From Nelumbo lutea (taxonomy: Eukaryota > Streptophyta > Magnoliopsida > Proteales > Nelumbonaceae): a stretch of DNA of 64,000 bases. A program made the position numbers and the translations under genes. The stretch spans positions 62,801,655-62,865,654 of the forward strand of contig JAKGHH010000005.1 in assembly GCA_022828595.1 (NCBI GenBank). Reading direction: 5' to 3'. Under the pieces are notes generated by a model. It made no database searches. It had not been told where the DNA came from and saw only the letters and a list, made by a program, of their open reading frames with translations. Below are positions 1 through 12,409 of the stretch, one piece after another. How positions within the stretch are numbered: position 1 is the first letter of the stretch; every line of letters begins with the position of its first letter.

Positions 1-3000
1 ATATGTGGCTGTAGTATCCTTTAAGAAGGGAAGTAGATTTAAATTGGTGGGAATTCAGTAAGCACAATATAGGAAGCATATTCAGTGAGCACTTTATAAA
101 TATTCTAGTAATTGTTAAAAATTGTCTTTAATATTTTCAAGTATAGGTTTGAGATATTTTAAGGGACAGATGTAAAAAAGAAATACTCATTTAACGTGCT
201 TACAACCATGTACCTACTTGATCCGGACTTTATCCAAATTCATGTGTTCTTGGCCCCATATAACGCACATGGCAAACTGACATTTGAGCATATACATTTT
301 GTGATATTCCCTTTGAAAAAAAAAAAACGTTTCTTAGAAGAAAAATCATGCATATCTGTTCTGTTCTACACCTCACAAATTTTGGGCCTCCTTCATTACA
401 AGACCCATATCAATTGCCAAGTTACCAATTTAGGGTTTTGGGTAGGTAGAGTGATTTTATGTCATGTGGTGTGTTTGAAATTACTGGGCCCACTATACTG
501 TGTGGATGGATGAAACCACAACATGGTTTAACAATCATTCAATCCACTATAGACTATACACTGATCTATGAAACTATGGACGAGAAATTGTGGTATTGCC
601 CAGTTCAGTTCAATCCATGGTATATGCATGCAATTAATGTGATTCAAGTTGATTTACACCCTTTAAGGTTTAAAGAATGGCTTAGACCAATAAATCAGTT
701 CTACAGAGCCACTGTAATTGATAATTAGCATAGTCGGCCTGACCAACAAAACTCTCCGAAAGTTAATATATTAGATACATGAGTAGTTCATTCATCAAGT
801 ATTAGCAAAATCTTAAAGACTAATTAAGGGTATGGTTTAGAAAGATACGTGAGCAAAATCAAACCCAAATCAAATGTGTTGCAATCTTTAGATGCATGGC
901 TTTGTCATTTTCATTATCTTATAATCATGACATTGATGTGAGAGTTGGAGCTAGGCCCTGAGCAAACATTTCCAGAAAGATCGCTAGCAGTTTTAAGATG
1001 CCAAATTGCACCACTGATTTCACTCACGACTTCCTTCCACGTTCAGTAAGGGTCCCTTTTGTCTCCATGACCTCAACAGCAATACTCCTCTGTACGTACG
1101 TATGAGAGAGAGAGAGAGATTGTTTTGTCACTTCAATCAACTTTTTACTCAATACTCAAGACCCCACCCGGCCTGCATTATACATTGCGACACATGAACC
1201 TTGACATGTTCTGTTACCAAGATGAAGAATGCCCAAGTATGATGATTGATCAAATTGCAGGACGTTTATTTATTTATTTATTTCAATTTTCAAGTGGGTC
1301 CTATTTATATTTATGTAAGTTGCTCTCTGTCGGGAGTAATAGGACAAGAACTCACCAGTTACGTTGCACTTTAGAAAGAACACGAACCATTTATTAGTCT
1401 CCAAACCTTGATGAATTTGTGTATGTGAGGTCATGCCCTCTGCAACACTATTTCCATTGAAGAAGATACTCCCATTTTGTTCTCAATACATACAACTTGT
1501 TTTCAGTTCAAAGAATCACAAATTCTATGGTATTGAAAAAGTGGCTTATTTCGATAGTTGGTGATTGATCATAGAATTATGTCATGTTACAATACTTACA
1601 CCTCAGGGTTTGATATATGCCGCCCGGACTTGTACTCAAACCACACCGGTTTTTGGGTAATGCATGACACAACACTAGTGTTGGGCCGCCGTCACGTACA
1701 AAAAATGAGAAGAAGGTACTAAATATATATTCAAATTACATAAACAATTTAAAAGACTCAATATCTAGGCGTTCTTCAAGACCCAGGAGTAAATAAACCC
1801 TTTATTCCATTCTTTTTCGTTTAACAATCAGGGGTAGTGTTGAGGAAAAATGCATGCACTCTAAATCCTAAATCTTTATTCTCTTTACAGAGGTTATTGA
1901 TAGTTTTTCTTCGGAGTATTCTTGCAACTTCATTCATATATGTCGTATTCAATTTCATTCTGCCCATGGTAAATTTATTAAGTGCTACGATACGAATTTT
2001 TGTCAAGCACAATATATATCTTGATCTATTATACACACACGCAAAAAAAAAAAAAATCTTTTCCGTTGGGATGAAATTGAAAAAATAAAAATCGAAAAAA
2101 TACATAGTTATATTTTTGACTTTATCATTACAACGAGCCACAGATCTGAATTGCAAGTTACTTCAACTTACAACAGCATTATATCAACATGGGTCTAACC
2201 TATCTAGAGCATGACGGACAAACATGAAATAATGCTGTCACCTACAAACAGCTAGCAGAGAGAGAGAGATAGAGATTGCCATCTGTTTGAGTAACAGTGG
2301 CTGATCAGTAAGGTGTCCCACTAAGCGGGCGATGCATTAATTTCCCCTAGATGGGTAAAGTATGAAGTATGAACTTAGATATGTTTTCTTATCAAGATGA
2401 AGAAGCTGAATTGCCATGAATACTTGTTGCGTTGTCTTAATGCAAGTTTTGCAGGTTGGAATATACACAATACTCAGATAACACGAACCGATTGGTTCCT
2501 ATGAATTGGACATGAGACATGTCCATCACCATGACATCCATGATCCATTCACTTTTACAATTTCCTCTTTCTATCTTCTTAGATACAAACATGGATGCAT
2601 CTTGAGATGTCCATCCCATTATACATAGCTATCCCATGATGAACCATATGACGTAACTGTATAAATTAAATATGATCTTCACTAAAAGAGAACAGGGTTA
2701 CAGTTGATGGGTTAAGTTGGATTTGGTTAGGATCGTATACGGTCAAATCAGATAAAATAATATATCATTTGATAAGTTCGTGTTTGGGATGAGATGCCTT
2801 ATGATAGGGTTATGGTTGAGGCAAATTAACTTTTTCCAAATCCGTCCTGGCCTTCACTTAGCTAGGATAGGTCAGTTAAATCTCAAGGGCCTGGCCTTCA
2901 CCATATATAGGTTAGCAAGGTTAGGTCAGTTAAATCTCAAGGAACTGTTAACCTAAAGGGGCCGGGCGTTCCTTAATCCAGGACTTGAAGTTGGGGTTCT

Positions 3001-3120
3001 TGATCACCTGCTCCAAACTAATAACACAACCATGAATCGAAGGAGAGATACACTGCGTGTTTGTAGGTACCAAAATTTTTGTGGTGGGTTTTAATGTCAC
3101 AATATATGCCTCCCTACACT
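1..3120. other. AT-rich gene-free sequence
   Basis: I see no coding region with recognisable domains in this stretch. It holds short GA runs near 1103-1119 and 2257-2269, homopolymer A runs near 316 and 2043, and a duplicated phrase AGGTCAGTTAAATCTCAAGG near 2868 and 2925. All open frames here are short and look random. Confidence 0.5.
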
Positions 3121-3130
3121 AGAGAATATG

Positions 3131-3138
3131 TATATAAC
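3131..3138 (+). promoter_or_regulatory. TATA box of SAUR copy at 3270
   Basis: TATATAAC lies about 140 bases before the ATG at 3270, which matches the spacing of TATA-like boxes before the other SAUR copies here (100-170 bases). Assignment is by position and sequence only. Confidence 0.5.
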
Positions 3139-3269
3139 ATTACTTGACCAGCATCGATCCCCCCTCTAGACCTTGAAAGTAGTCACAATCCAGCCTCTTA
3201 CGTACAGGCACTTGTGCTTAATTTCTTCCTTCTATCCTAAAGATCCATACAATTTATAAGCAGCAGCAA

Positions 3270-3663
3270 ATGGGCATTCGTTTTCCAGAGATGATCGCTC
3301 ATGCCAAACATATTCTTCGGGTTCGACGACAAAGGTATCTTCACCCCACTAGACAACAATCGTTGTCTTCATCGATCATCATCGTCGACAGCAGAAATAA
3401 CAACAAAGGATGTTCCCAGGGGTCACTTTGCCGTTTACGTTGGAGAGAACCAGACTAAGCGATTTGTGGTTCCGATTTCTCTCTTGAAGCATCCCTTATT
3501 CCATGACTTGTTGAAGCGGGCTGAGGAAGAATTTAGCTTTCATCCTCCAATGGGTGGTCTTACTATTCCTTGCAACGAAGACGCCTTCATCCATCTGACC
3601 TCTCACTTGAATGGCTACTCAATGGAGTACGTACGGAGCAGCAAATTTGTAAACAGAAATTGA
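3270..3663 (+). pseudogene. SAUR gene with frameshift
   Basis: The frame from the strong-context ATG at 3270 gives the usual SAUR N-terminus ([17 protein letters not shown]) and then leaves the family frame. The SAUR domain ([38 protein letters not shown]) continues in the +1 frame, so one base was gained or two lost between about 3320 and 3395. The second frame also has its own ATG at 3301, in weak context, that would give a 120-residue protein with a foreign N-terminus and a complete domain. The usual stop is also gone: the protein runs about 14 residues past the family end (SMEYVRSS...). SAUR genes are intronless, so splicing is an unlikely explanation. It is either a young pseudogene or a gene with a replaced N-terminus, or the base is an assembly error. 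Confidence 0.75.
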
Positions 3664-3699
3664 TGGCCCTTCAGAAATCTCAACTAATCTCCCCGGCCA

Positions 3700-6600
3700 A
3701 TTTTGAAGTTTTTGTATATAGTCCTACCAACCCATGTAATTAAAGTGGGTTTTTCTTCTTGTTGTCATTACTAGCTTGTAAAGAAAACTATTTAGCATGA
3801 TTAAATAGAGTTCGATTTCTCCTCCTTATTTTCTTAATTTCTTCCCTTGTCTTCTATTACTTCCTAATGAAACAAAAATATGTATACCTAGCAAAGATTT
3901 TTTTTTTGATAATAGATAAAATAAATCCTGAAAAGAAGAGAAAGATACAGACAAAATGCAAAACCGCCCAAGCAAAAAAAAAAAAAAAGCATTCAATAAG
4001 CGGGTCAAACCCTGTAAAGAATAATCCTTCTCACTAATGGATTTAATGTAAATAAAAACTACTTCCGCAAAATAGAAAGAAAGAATGAAAAAGCTAGTGA
4101 TCCACAATCGTGTTGAACCATAACTAGATCAAATGAGATTTATTAGGATGAATTTGCGTGGACCTGATTTTGGTCTAATTAATGAAATATGCAGCCTGCT
4201 ATTTGGCTCATCTGTACAAGACTCCATTTCTAGCCATAAGAAGGTGTATCGCAAATACATTCTTTTTCTGTTTTGCAATAGAGACTGTGAAAAGATTACT
4301 TCAAAAGCTAAGGTGGTGTTTGCTAATTGCCAAAACCAACTGCTGTAGAAACTTAAATATACAAAGGTATTATGGGTATATGGTAAAATTTTCAGTGGTA
4401 AAATAGTCACAGAATGCCCATGCTTGATCATATTAATTCCTCAAGGTGTTTTTATATAAGGGTCACTCATAAATCATAATTGCTGACGCTGTAATAAGGA
4501 GATGAAACTAGAATTTGAAAAAAGATTCTACAAAGGTAGAGTGCGGTGAACTGAGTTTTGCATAAACTCGGAGACTTCCATTACACAAGTGATGTAATGA
4601 AACAAACTTTAAGAGTCTTGTTTGGTTTACACTTGTAATAATGAACACCGCCAAGTTCAACTTTTAGGACATATAGATTCGCCCTTTATTCGGATTTAGG
4701 CCCATATGTGGGTTATGGACCGGAAGCAGTTAAATGCCCATGTTGAATATCTCTATTACTAACACGTTAGAAGCCCAACTTTCATTGGTGCCAATGGACC
4801 AGGTTTATGTTGGACCCGTATGAATCAAAATCAATTTGAAGGGATTGAACAGGTCCAGAATTAATGGTCCAAAATAATTATTAGATTAGATTGGACCTAT
4901 TCCATTTGTAATGGATTTATATTGTACTGGATCGGATTGAACCAATGTCCAGTCCATTGATGTAAGATAAAAGAACGGGTGTCAATGGATCAGGTTTGGA
5001 TTGGAGTTTGGATGGTCCAGTCATTAAATTGGATTAGTCCAGAATGATTCAAAGTATTCATTGCATTGAATTGGATCCGGTCCATCTATAATAGATTCAT
5101 AAATAATGGATCGAATCGGGTCGGACCAATACCCAGTCCAATTTTTATAGGTTTAGCTGAGGTGAATCCATTACATTTAAGTGCAGTTGAGCCCCAAAAG
5201 ATAGTCCCCATTATTTGGTGCAGGTACGAAAATAGTTTATATTACATGTCTTGTGGATTAATCAACCTCTGCAAAATGTACCACTTCCGCCTATCCCTAT
5301 ATATTGAGAGGTTAATAAAGTATACAACACTTTTAGAGAAGCATCGCCTCCTCTCCTCTCTTACAAGCCTTGAGAAGCTTTTTCTTTTCTCTAGCAACGC
5401 AACATATGTAGCAACCCAGTACTACTGATCTCTCCAATTTCGAAGAACATGCTTTATTAACTAAATTGCAACTTTAAAAATGTGTGCTTTTCTTCTTTGT
5501 TGTTGTCATAGGGAAGTAACAACGCATTCATAGATACTTCTTCCTTCTACTTGTTTTATTTTTTCATCTTCTTGTTGCACTGCATCAGTCCTTTTGGATC
5601 CTCGAGACCCTGAGTGGTCTAACATTTCTTGCCTACATTCACCCTTAATCAGTCTTCCAGTAACAATTAATTAGATCTCTATATTCTATAATAAAAACCA
5701 TGGCTTAATAATAGCTACTAGCATTGAGACAGTATTAATTAACAACCGCAAAAATCAACATGAAATCACACTTAAAATTTGAACTAGTTAATGACCCCAT
5801 ACTCGGTAAGGAAAGTACGCCCCTAAAATGCTACACTATTAAATGCCTAAATTACCCATTTCAGATGGTTTTTCCCTTGTCTTCTTTATTTCAGATTTTA
5901 AGACAAAAAGGGGCACTTTTTTCCTTGAGTAGGAACTAATGTCGTTGAATTGGGTCTAGCAATGAGCAACACAAAAAAAGAAGAGTGGGCTGGGCTGGGC
6001 TCGGGCTTGACTTTTGTCAAAATTCCAATGAATCTGTCCAGAAGCCCAAACCCAAGAAATGTAAAATCGAACCCAAAGTCTGGCCTATGAATAAGTTTAT
6101 GTGGTGCCAATGTGGCATGAATTTTTGGAAAAACAACATTGGTTCCAGACATGCTCGTAATAAAATTATATTAGTGTTTCGAATTGGGCCGGACCATGTG
6201 GTTGAACATTGCAGAAACATAGCAAATGGGCCCTTTTGAGTTTGATGTCTGCTCTAGTTTTGAGAACGGAATGAAGCAACTCCATAGCACATTAGAATGG
6301 TTAAGGAAATCTCCATTAGTGCCGTTGATATAGATATAAATTTATTCTTTCTTTCTTGAGTGAGAGATACAGGCTGCGGCTGTGTGAATAGAAATTGACC
6401 CTCTGTATTCACATAGGAATTAGGATAACCAACCCACTTATCCTTAGATAGCTGACACTGTCATTTGTATATATATGTAGAGAGAGACAGAAAGGAAAGG
6501 GTACCGGACAGAAGGGAAATACCTGAAATTAGGTATACTTGGTTGGCCTCTTCATAGAAGCTAACAACCTATAGGCTACAATTTACGATTACGAATTATT

Positions 6601-7600
6601 GTTGAAAAGTGTAAGATAAATCCAAGATGACAACTAATCTTTAAATACTCAAATTTGTAGCCAGTTTGTCCCAACAACAATAGTTTTCTCCGCAATTTTC
6701 TGTCATCTTTGACTGCCGTTTTCTCTTTGACCAAATGATCAGGTGGTCTGACGTGGACAATTGCATTACCTTTTTGATTTAGGATTTAAAACCTAGCGTT
6801 TACACGTCAAAATCAAGAGGTAATCGGAGGCTTTCGTCTGACCATGTAGGAGCAAATTACGCAAAGTTCGGATTAATGTTTCAGGCTAACGGTTCTGATT
6901 TGCCACGTGGTAATTATTTTGACCACTTCAGTGCATGGGATGTCTCTCATTTTCCGGTACCAGTACACAGCCTCACTCAATGTGCATTGCCATGCTACTG
7001 ATTGAAAGATCAAACATACAGTCAGATGGCTGGGCCTGGTACGGTAATTGCAAACACAACGGAAGCCCAGTTGGCCAGTTCAATTCACTTAAGAAGGCCT
7101 TACCCGTGATTTCACGGTTTCCAAATGGAATAGCTGATTTTTATTACAAAGAAAAAAATCGCAAGACTTTAAATAGAAAACTGATGGTGGCTTCTGGTTT
7201 GTTGTTCAAGAGACCTGGAATCAAATCCTTCTGCACGGCGATGGTGTGGATTTACGGTGATGGGATGGGCTGCCCCGTTTGCATAATTCCAGCAAATTAA
7301 ACAAAAAAAAGAAAAAACGAAAGAAAGGAAGAAAATTGAAATATGTTATCCATGACCATGATTTCAAGTGGAATTCAATATATATTTTTTGGGGCAAAGT
7401 GGAATTCAATTCAGTCATTAAGCCCCGTGATGTGCTCAAAGGAAAAATCACAAATAACACATGGCAGTACGCGACAAAACAAAGCCAGCTTGTTTGTTAA
7501 CGTTTGATATGGTCCCAACCAAGAAACTCTGTATCCAATCGTAGAATTTAGAATGATTCAGTAATACGAGCACGCCAACCTTCTTATTAATTATCCATCT
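3700..7600. other. AT-rich spacer without recognised genes
   Basis: No open frame here has a domain I recognise. A 121-residue frame at 6935-7300 has no family features. Poly-T and poly-A runs at 3899 and 3975 bracket sequence that could be an old retrotransposed copy, but I cannot identify it. A CACGTG G-box lies near 6904. A CT run lies at 7603-7614 before the next SAUR. The repeat at 4790-5150 is listed separately. Confidence 0.5.
4790..5150. repeat. Degenerate GTGTCAATGGA repeat, two head-to-tail copies
   Basis: Two imperfect copies of roughly 190 bases follow each other. Each has a phrase like GTG(T/C)CAATGGA(C/T)CAGG, then GGATTGGA-type words, then a stretch ending with CCAGTCCA. The second copy starts near 4979 with GGGTGTCAATGGATCAGG. 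The same family occurs at 19029-19332, where terminal inverted repeats are visible; here the ends are not clear. Confidence 0.5.
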
Positions 7601-7663
7601 CTCTCTCTCTCTCGAAACTTTTTCAGAAAAAAAGAAAAAAAAAAAAAATCTCTCCCTCCCCTC

Positions 7664-7672
7664 TATATATAG
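7664..7672 (+). promoter_or_regulatory. TATA box of SAUR at 7825
   Basis: TATATATAG lies about 155 bases before the start codon and just after a CT- and A-rich stretch. It is the only TATA-like word at suitable spacing. Confidence 0.6.
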
Positions 7673-7824
7673 CCCACTGGAACTGGGAGAATCATAGTTG
7701 CAACTACTAGACCCTTTACATTCACAGATTCACTTGCTCAATTAATTCCCAAAAAGAAAGATCCCTGTTGAGCCAGTTACGAATCAAGCTAGCTTCAAAG
7801 TAATACTCTAGAAGAGAAAAATTA

Positions 7825-8145
7825 ATGGGTATCCGTTTGCCAGAGATGGTGAAGCAAATTGTCCGCCTGCTATCTCCTCTTCCACAGACAAAAGATAGAG
7901 GGTTACTCTCGCGGGTAGCAACCACTGTAAATGTCCCAAAAGGACACTTCACAGTTTACGTAGGGGAGAAGGAACAGAAGCGGTTTGTGGTTCCTATTTC
8001 CTACTTGAAGCATCCTCAGTTCCAAGACTTGTTGAGTTGGGCGGCCGAAGAGTTTGGGTTTGATCATCCAATGGGTGGTGGTCTTATCATCCCATGCAAC
8101 GCAGATGATTTTGTTGATCTAGTTTCCCGTCTCAATGCCTCATAG
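7825..8145 (+). CDS. SAUR: SAUR family protein (auxin-induced 10A5/15A-like), 106 aa
   Basis: This intronless gene encodes a small auxin-up RNA protein. The N-terminus [16 protein letters not shown] is the variable amphipathic lead. The SAUR domain starts at about residue 37 with [12 protein letters not shown], followed by [37 protein letters not shown] and the closing SRLNAS. Family knowledge: SAURs bind and inhibit PP2C-D phosphatases, raising plasma-membrane H+-ATPase activity and cell expansion; transcripts are short-lived and auxin- or brassinosteroid-induced. Length is normal for the family. The ATG at 7825 is chosen because it gives the conserved MGIRLP start and has A at -3 and G at +4. 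Small differences from neighbours are an alanine in the usual acidic run (WAAEEFGF) and an extra glycine in MGGG. The cognate upstream module of the later copies is not obvious here. Confidence 0.93.
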   Translation: MGIRLPEMVKQIVRLLSPLPQTKDRGLLSRVATTVNVPKGHFTVYVGEKEQKRFVVPISYLKHPQFQDLLSWAAEEFGFDHPMGGGLIIPCNADDFVDLVSRLNAS

Positions 8146-8886
8146 CTGCCGCTAGGTTGCTATCTAGAGCATAATTCTATTTACTCTACAATTAGGCTGT
8201 TGCTCATCTCCGTTCCATACCATCCCATCCACAAACCACTTTCGAATTAATCTGCTGGAAAGTGGATTTTTTTTTTCTGTTGCCATTGTAATATTTTGTT
8301 CTTTCCTTGTTAATTTCTCTTTTCTCCTGTAAATGCAGCATTCAAAAGAAATTATTCTTTTCTCTATTATGCTTACAAAAAAAAAAGTTAATACATTTTA
8401 GTGAATTAATTAGTTGAGTTTAATGCTGTATGTTTTTTTAATCAATGGTGTTCGATATCGAAATCCAATCTGAAGCCAAGAGATCATGCAGTACCCGGCT
8501 TTGCAATGCCACCTGAGGGCAATTAGCCCTCGCTCCACCTGGCCCGGCCTGAAACTTGAATATCTTCCATAATAACAGGCATTTTCCTCCATTTATTGTG
8601 ATAACCTAGCTAGCACAGCAGGACTGTATTGTGATAGACATCAGACAGTACTCTATATACATTTGAGCAAAAACCTTCTGTACTATTCTTAAGCTGCATT
8701 TGGCATTCCTTATTTTAAGGTGATACTATACAAGTTATGGGAAGCAAGCAATTAATGGATCTTTTAAAAGAAAAAAAATATCCTTTGAGTATCATTGAAT
8801 CAGCTTGCAACATCTTTAAAGAATATTCAGAAATAGCAAAAGAAGAGAATGAGTATCTCGACACAAGGTCAAATCCTGTCACTCCC
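8146..8886. other. 3' region of SAUR and spacer
   Basis: It holds the T-rich 3' untranslated region of the SAUR at 7825, with a T run near 8268. AT-rich sequence without recognised features follows. An open frame enters the RNase-H-like relic from 8737, but its first 50 residues match nothing I know. Confidence 0.4.
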
Positions 8887-9154
8887 TCATTTACCTCGTA
8901 CATGGATGGCTTATTTGATGAAAGATCAGGTCATGTAGGGACTGGATATGTACTCAAGTGTTTAAAATCAAAAAGCAATCCTGGAAGCGTCAGGAATAGC
9001 ACGCAAGGCAAATGGGAGCAATGATGTAGAAATTAGAGTTCTAGTTCAAGGACTAGAATCAGCAATCCATCACAATTGCAATCATTTACTGGTATGCCTG
9101 AATACTGAAGGATTGGTCAAGAAATTCAAGAACCATTCTCTTGATGGCTCATAG
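8887..9154 (+). pseudogene. RNase-H-like domain relic, retroelement type
   Basis: Read across one frameshift near 8990-9000, the sequence resembles the RNase H domain carried by plant non-LTR elements. An early SFTSYMDG stands where WTSYVDGS with the first catalytic Asp is expected. A middle NDVEIRVLVQGLESAIHH segment holds the conserved Glu, and LLVCLNTEGLVKKF stands where the third catalytic Asp is expected but is Asn. It ends at TAG 9152-9154. It is a short decayed fragment with no reverse transcriptase visible nearby. A host RNase-H-like gene remnant is the alternative. Confidence 0.45.
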
Positions 9155-9919
9155 GTGGATCAACTACATTGGGGTACCATTCAAGCCAAGACACAACACT
9201 TATAATCAATAGAATTTGTATGCATCACTTCTTCTTAGCATATAAAACTTGTATATATTGGAAAAACAGAAAGATACCATGTTCTATATTATTCTGATGT
9301 ACAAACTTTGAATTATTAATAGAATAAGAAATTTTACTAGTAGAAAAAAAGTCTCCTTTTTTGCTGTTAAAAATCCTGTATTTATAGAGAAATTTTAATG
9401 TAAAAAGGAGATAAGTCCTTAAAAAATGACAAATGAAGCCTTATACGTGCCCTTTTTGAAAAATTAGATACCAAGGTCTTAAAACGCTGCCAAGTAGACG
9501 TTGATATAATGGTATGGGCAATAAGCTCAAAAGTCAAGACTTGTCCATTCCAAAGATCTGGATTGGGCTGGAGCATGGAGATTACCATGGTTGCCCAAAT
9601 GCAGTCCATCCTTTCTCCTTTTCAGTCAAAGTTGTGGAGATAATATTGATCAAGTGATCAATTCTCTCTACGCTCTTCAATTAAAGTTTTTGGATGAGCA
9701 GCCTCAGATGCCCGACAGCTCAATGCAAACTCAACAAAGCCAAGTTTGCTTTTGGGCTCTTTCATCTTACCTAGCCTGAGGTCCTCGACTCGAGTACAAT
9801 CAGCAATGCTATTCCATCCAAAGATCAGGTCGGATGTTAGACCGGCAAGTAGAATTGGCTCAGCCTAAGTTGAACCTACATTCTTGAAAACCATACTGGG
9901 TCCAATTCAGAATGGATAT
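9155..9919. other. AT-rich spacer
   Basis: No gene or clear repeat is seen. Open frames are short and without family features. Confidence 0.45.
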
Positions 9920-9927
9920 ATATGTAC

Positions 9928-10650
9928 TAGGGGTGAGCATGGGTCAGTTCTGTTTCATGGCAGAATCTAGAACCTACCCTATAGGGTTGGTTCCAAGTTT
10001 TTGGAACTGGAACCTACCTGGAAAAGTCAGTCCAGGGTTGGTTATGGGGTCAATTCCAAAGTTTATCCGTATGACCTTTTATTTCTTTACTATCCCCCTT
10101 CAAAAAGGAAGTATGTTCTTTGAAAACTTGATTTTTAGTAAACGTAATATATAATTTAAAATTTATATTATCTTATTGATTAAATTGAGTAATTTAATAC
10201 GTAGGTTATCATTATATTATTCAAAACTTATAATTTATATTTAAATTTTGTAAATATTACCTTATACATTACTTATTGTACACATTCAAATATTAAAATG
10301 AAAATAATTGATCAAACCACTTAAGTAACTCAATGGTCAAGTGTGACCATGGACTTTGTAACCATGAGTGCTTGGCTTCAAATATTCACATCCCCAAAAG
10401 TATTTTAAGGTCTATTTTAAAACAAGTTTAGTTCCAAGGTAGATTCCACCAATGTCAGTTCCAAGGCCAATCAAGGCCGGTTTATTGGATTGGTTCAGGT
10501 AGAGTAAACCCAAAGACCCTAGAACTGGCCTAGGTAGAGATTGATTCCAAGATTTAATACCAGATCCTACCTTGTAACATATTGGGTAGAGTTGGCTCAA
10601 GGCCAATTCCATTCCGTTCTAGGTAAAACCTACCCATTTGCTCACCCCTA
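9928..10650. mobile_element. hAT-type non-autonomous DNA element, 723 bp
   Basis: The left end TAGGGGTGAGCATGGGT and the inverted right end (ACCCATTTGCTCACCCCTA) form imperfect terminal inverted repeats. The flanks ATATGTAC (9920-9927) and GTATGCAC (10651-10658) agree at six of eight positions, as expected for an old 8-bp hAT target duplication. The interior repeats words such as TTGGTTCCA and GGAACTGG in both orientations near the ends and is AT-rich in the middle. No transposase is encoded. Confidence 0.75.
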
Positions 10651-10658
10651 GTATGCAC

Positions 10659-11910
10659 TATGAAGTTAACATTAACTACTACGATAATCATTTCCGGCAC
10701 AAAAAGGAAAAAAAATCTATTGTAATTGTGTATTTAATATCCATTATCCATATTATATCACATACTTTCATTGGGTCCTTTGCAGATCATAAATGTTAAA
10801 TCATATATTTCCTAGCATCATATTCTATATATTTTTTTTGGGGAATGCCACTCCCCCCATGAAATTTAAATTGGAATAATTCAATTGAAATAAGTTTTTG
10901 TTTTTACTGAGTCAAGTCAAGTTTTTCTTGGAGTCTTCATTTGACAACAGGTTCAATCTTCCGCCTGTCATTTTGGACCAAGAATTTAAATTGTTATTCA
11001 TGAATAAATTTGTTACTCTCTGTATGAGTTCCATATTTTCCTTCTTTTTCCATTTTTCTTCCCTTAAATATGTAAAAAACAAGTTTGACCAGTGATCCAG
11101 AATTTTCAATCCGTACTGAACCTGCGTAGGTATTCTTTTCTTTCCATTTTTTTTTCCTTCTATTTTATAACTAAGAAGAACATGGCAGGTAGAATGGAGC
11201 TTCCAATTTATGATGGAACGAGAATAAACGTGCTTTGTAATGGAGCAGTACTGCAGCAGGTGGCACCATTGTTTTAAGAGATTTTAGTAAACAACAAATA
11301 TTTCATGTCGTTGGGCTTGCCATGGAGCATCTTGCTAAGAAAAGTATTTGCATTATAGATAACAGGAAGGGAAGCCAGAAATAAATAAGGGAGAGAAATC
11401 GAGACAACATTCAGGCAGTCTCGTCGCATGTAATTCAAGGTAATCTGAAAACCTGCAGCTCAAATGCTCAATCAATCAGGGGTAAAGTAAAAAAAAAAAA
11501 GATTTCTCTCTCTCTCTCTCTCATGATGAGTGATGGAGATAGCTCTGCATCCAATCCCACTACTTCTTATCCAAATTCCCTTTCCAATTTGTTGACTCCA
11601 AATAGAAGGCCAAAGCTTGAAACATGTTCACGTGTTTGACGTCTTGCATTTGTGTATAATCCAATTCTATTCACATGGATCCCTTACTCTTTTGCTTTCA
11701 TAATGAAGGGCAGTAGCTCTTTATATTTGAAGTTCTGATAGTAATTGCAGCCGCAGGTGTTTACATGTGGGGTAGCTGAAGAAAGTTTAGTTGAACCAGG
11801 TAGCTAGATCTATCTACATATATGCTGAAATAGTTGCGAGTCTCTCTTGATCATACACTCGAATATAGATTGACCATAGAATAGAACATTCCTCTCCCAG
11901 TCTGCAGGCA
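10659..11910. other. Upstream spacer of SAUR at 12092
   Basis: It is AT-rich sequence with a TC microsatellite at 11504-11522 and a GAGACA word (auxin-response-element core in reverse) at 11401-11406, nearly 700 bases before the SAUR start. A CACGTG lies near 11630. No other gene is seen. Confidence 0.45.
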
Positions 11911-11919
11911 GTCTCCCTC

Positions 11920-11927
11920 TATAAATA
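11920..11927 (+). promoter_or_regulatory. TATA box of SAUR at 12092
   Basis: TATAAATA lies about 170 bases before the start codon, after a pyrimidine-rich stretch (GTCTCCCTC). Confidence 0.65.
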
Positions 11928-12091
11928 TACCTGCAAACTGATCCAACTTTATCACATACTTGTATGCAGCTAGCCTTTAACCACTTTGTTTTCAGTGCAA
12001 ACACTTCTATTCTTGATTTGCCGGCCCATTTATACGACTGAACAAATATAACTCCATTTGTAGGCCTTCAGTCTAGCTTTTTGTTCTAAAG

Positions 12092-12409
12092 ATGGTCATG
12101 GGCATCCGCTTGCCTTCGATGGTTCTTCCTGCCAAGCAGATTCTCAAACTACACCGACTTCTTGCTGGAGATGAATTTCCAGCAGGGGCAATCAGAGATG
12201 TCCCAAAAGGCCACTTGGCGGTTTATGTTGGAGAGACACAGAAGAAGAGATTTGTAATTCCAGTATCCTACTTGAACCATCCTTTGTTCCAGGATTTGCT
12301 AAGTCAGGCTGAAGAAGAATTTGGGTTCGATCACCCAATGGGTGGTCTCACAATTCCATGCGAAGAAGCTGCCTTCATCAACCTTACATCTCGCATGACT
12401 GCCTCATAA
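12092..12409 (+). CDS. SAUR: SAUR family protein, 105 aa
   Basis: This is an intact intronless SAUR. The N-terminus is [24 protein letters not shown]. The SAUR domain begins at about residue 37 with [12 protein letters not shown], then [39 protein letters not shown] and SRMTAS. Two in-frame ATGs stand six bases apart. The upstream one has A at -3 and G at +4, so it is taken as the start, though the family usually begins at the second (MGIRLP, 12098). The inferred role is the family role: inhibition of PP2C-D phosphatases and promotion of cell expansion. Its TATA box is at 11920, and no lesions are visible. Confidence 0.94.
   Translation: MVMGIRLPSMVLPAKQILKLHRLLAGDEFPAGAIRDVPKGHLAVYVGETQKKRFVIPVSYLNHPLFQDLLSQAEEEFGFDHPMGGLTIPCEEAAFINLTSRMTAS

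Noticed and set aside
6935..7300. 121-codon plus-strand frame
   Set aside because: No recognisable family, ordinary length for chance in this window, and not repeated elsewhere.
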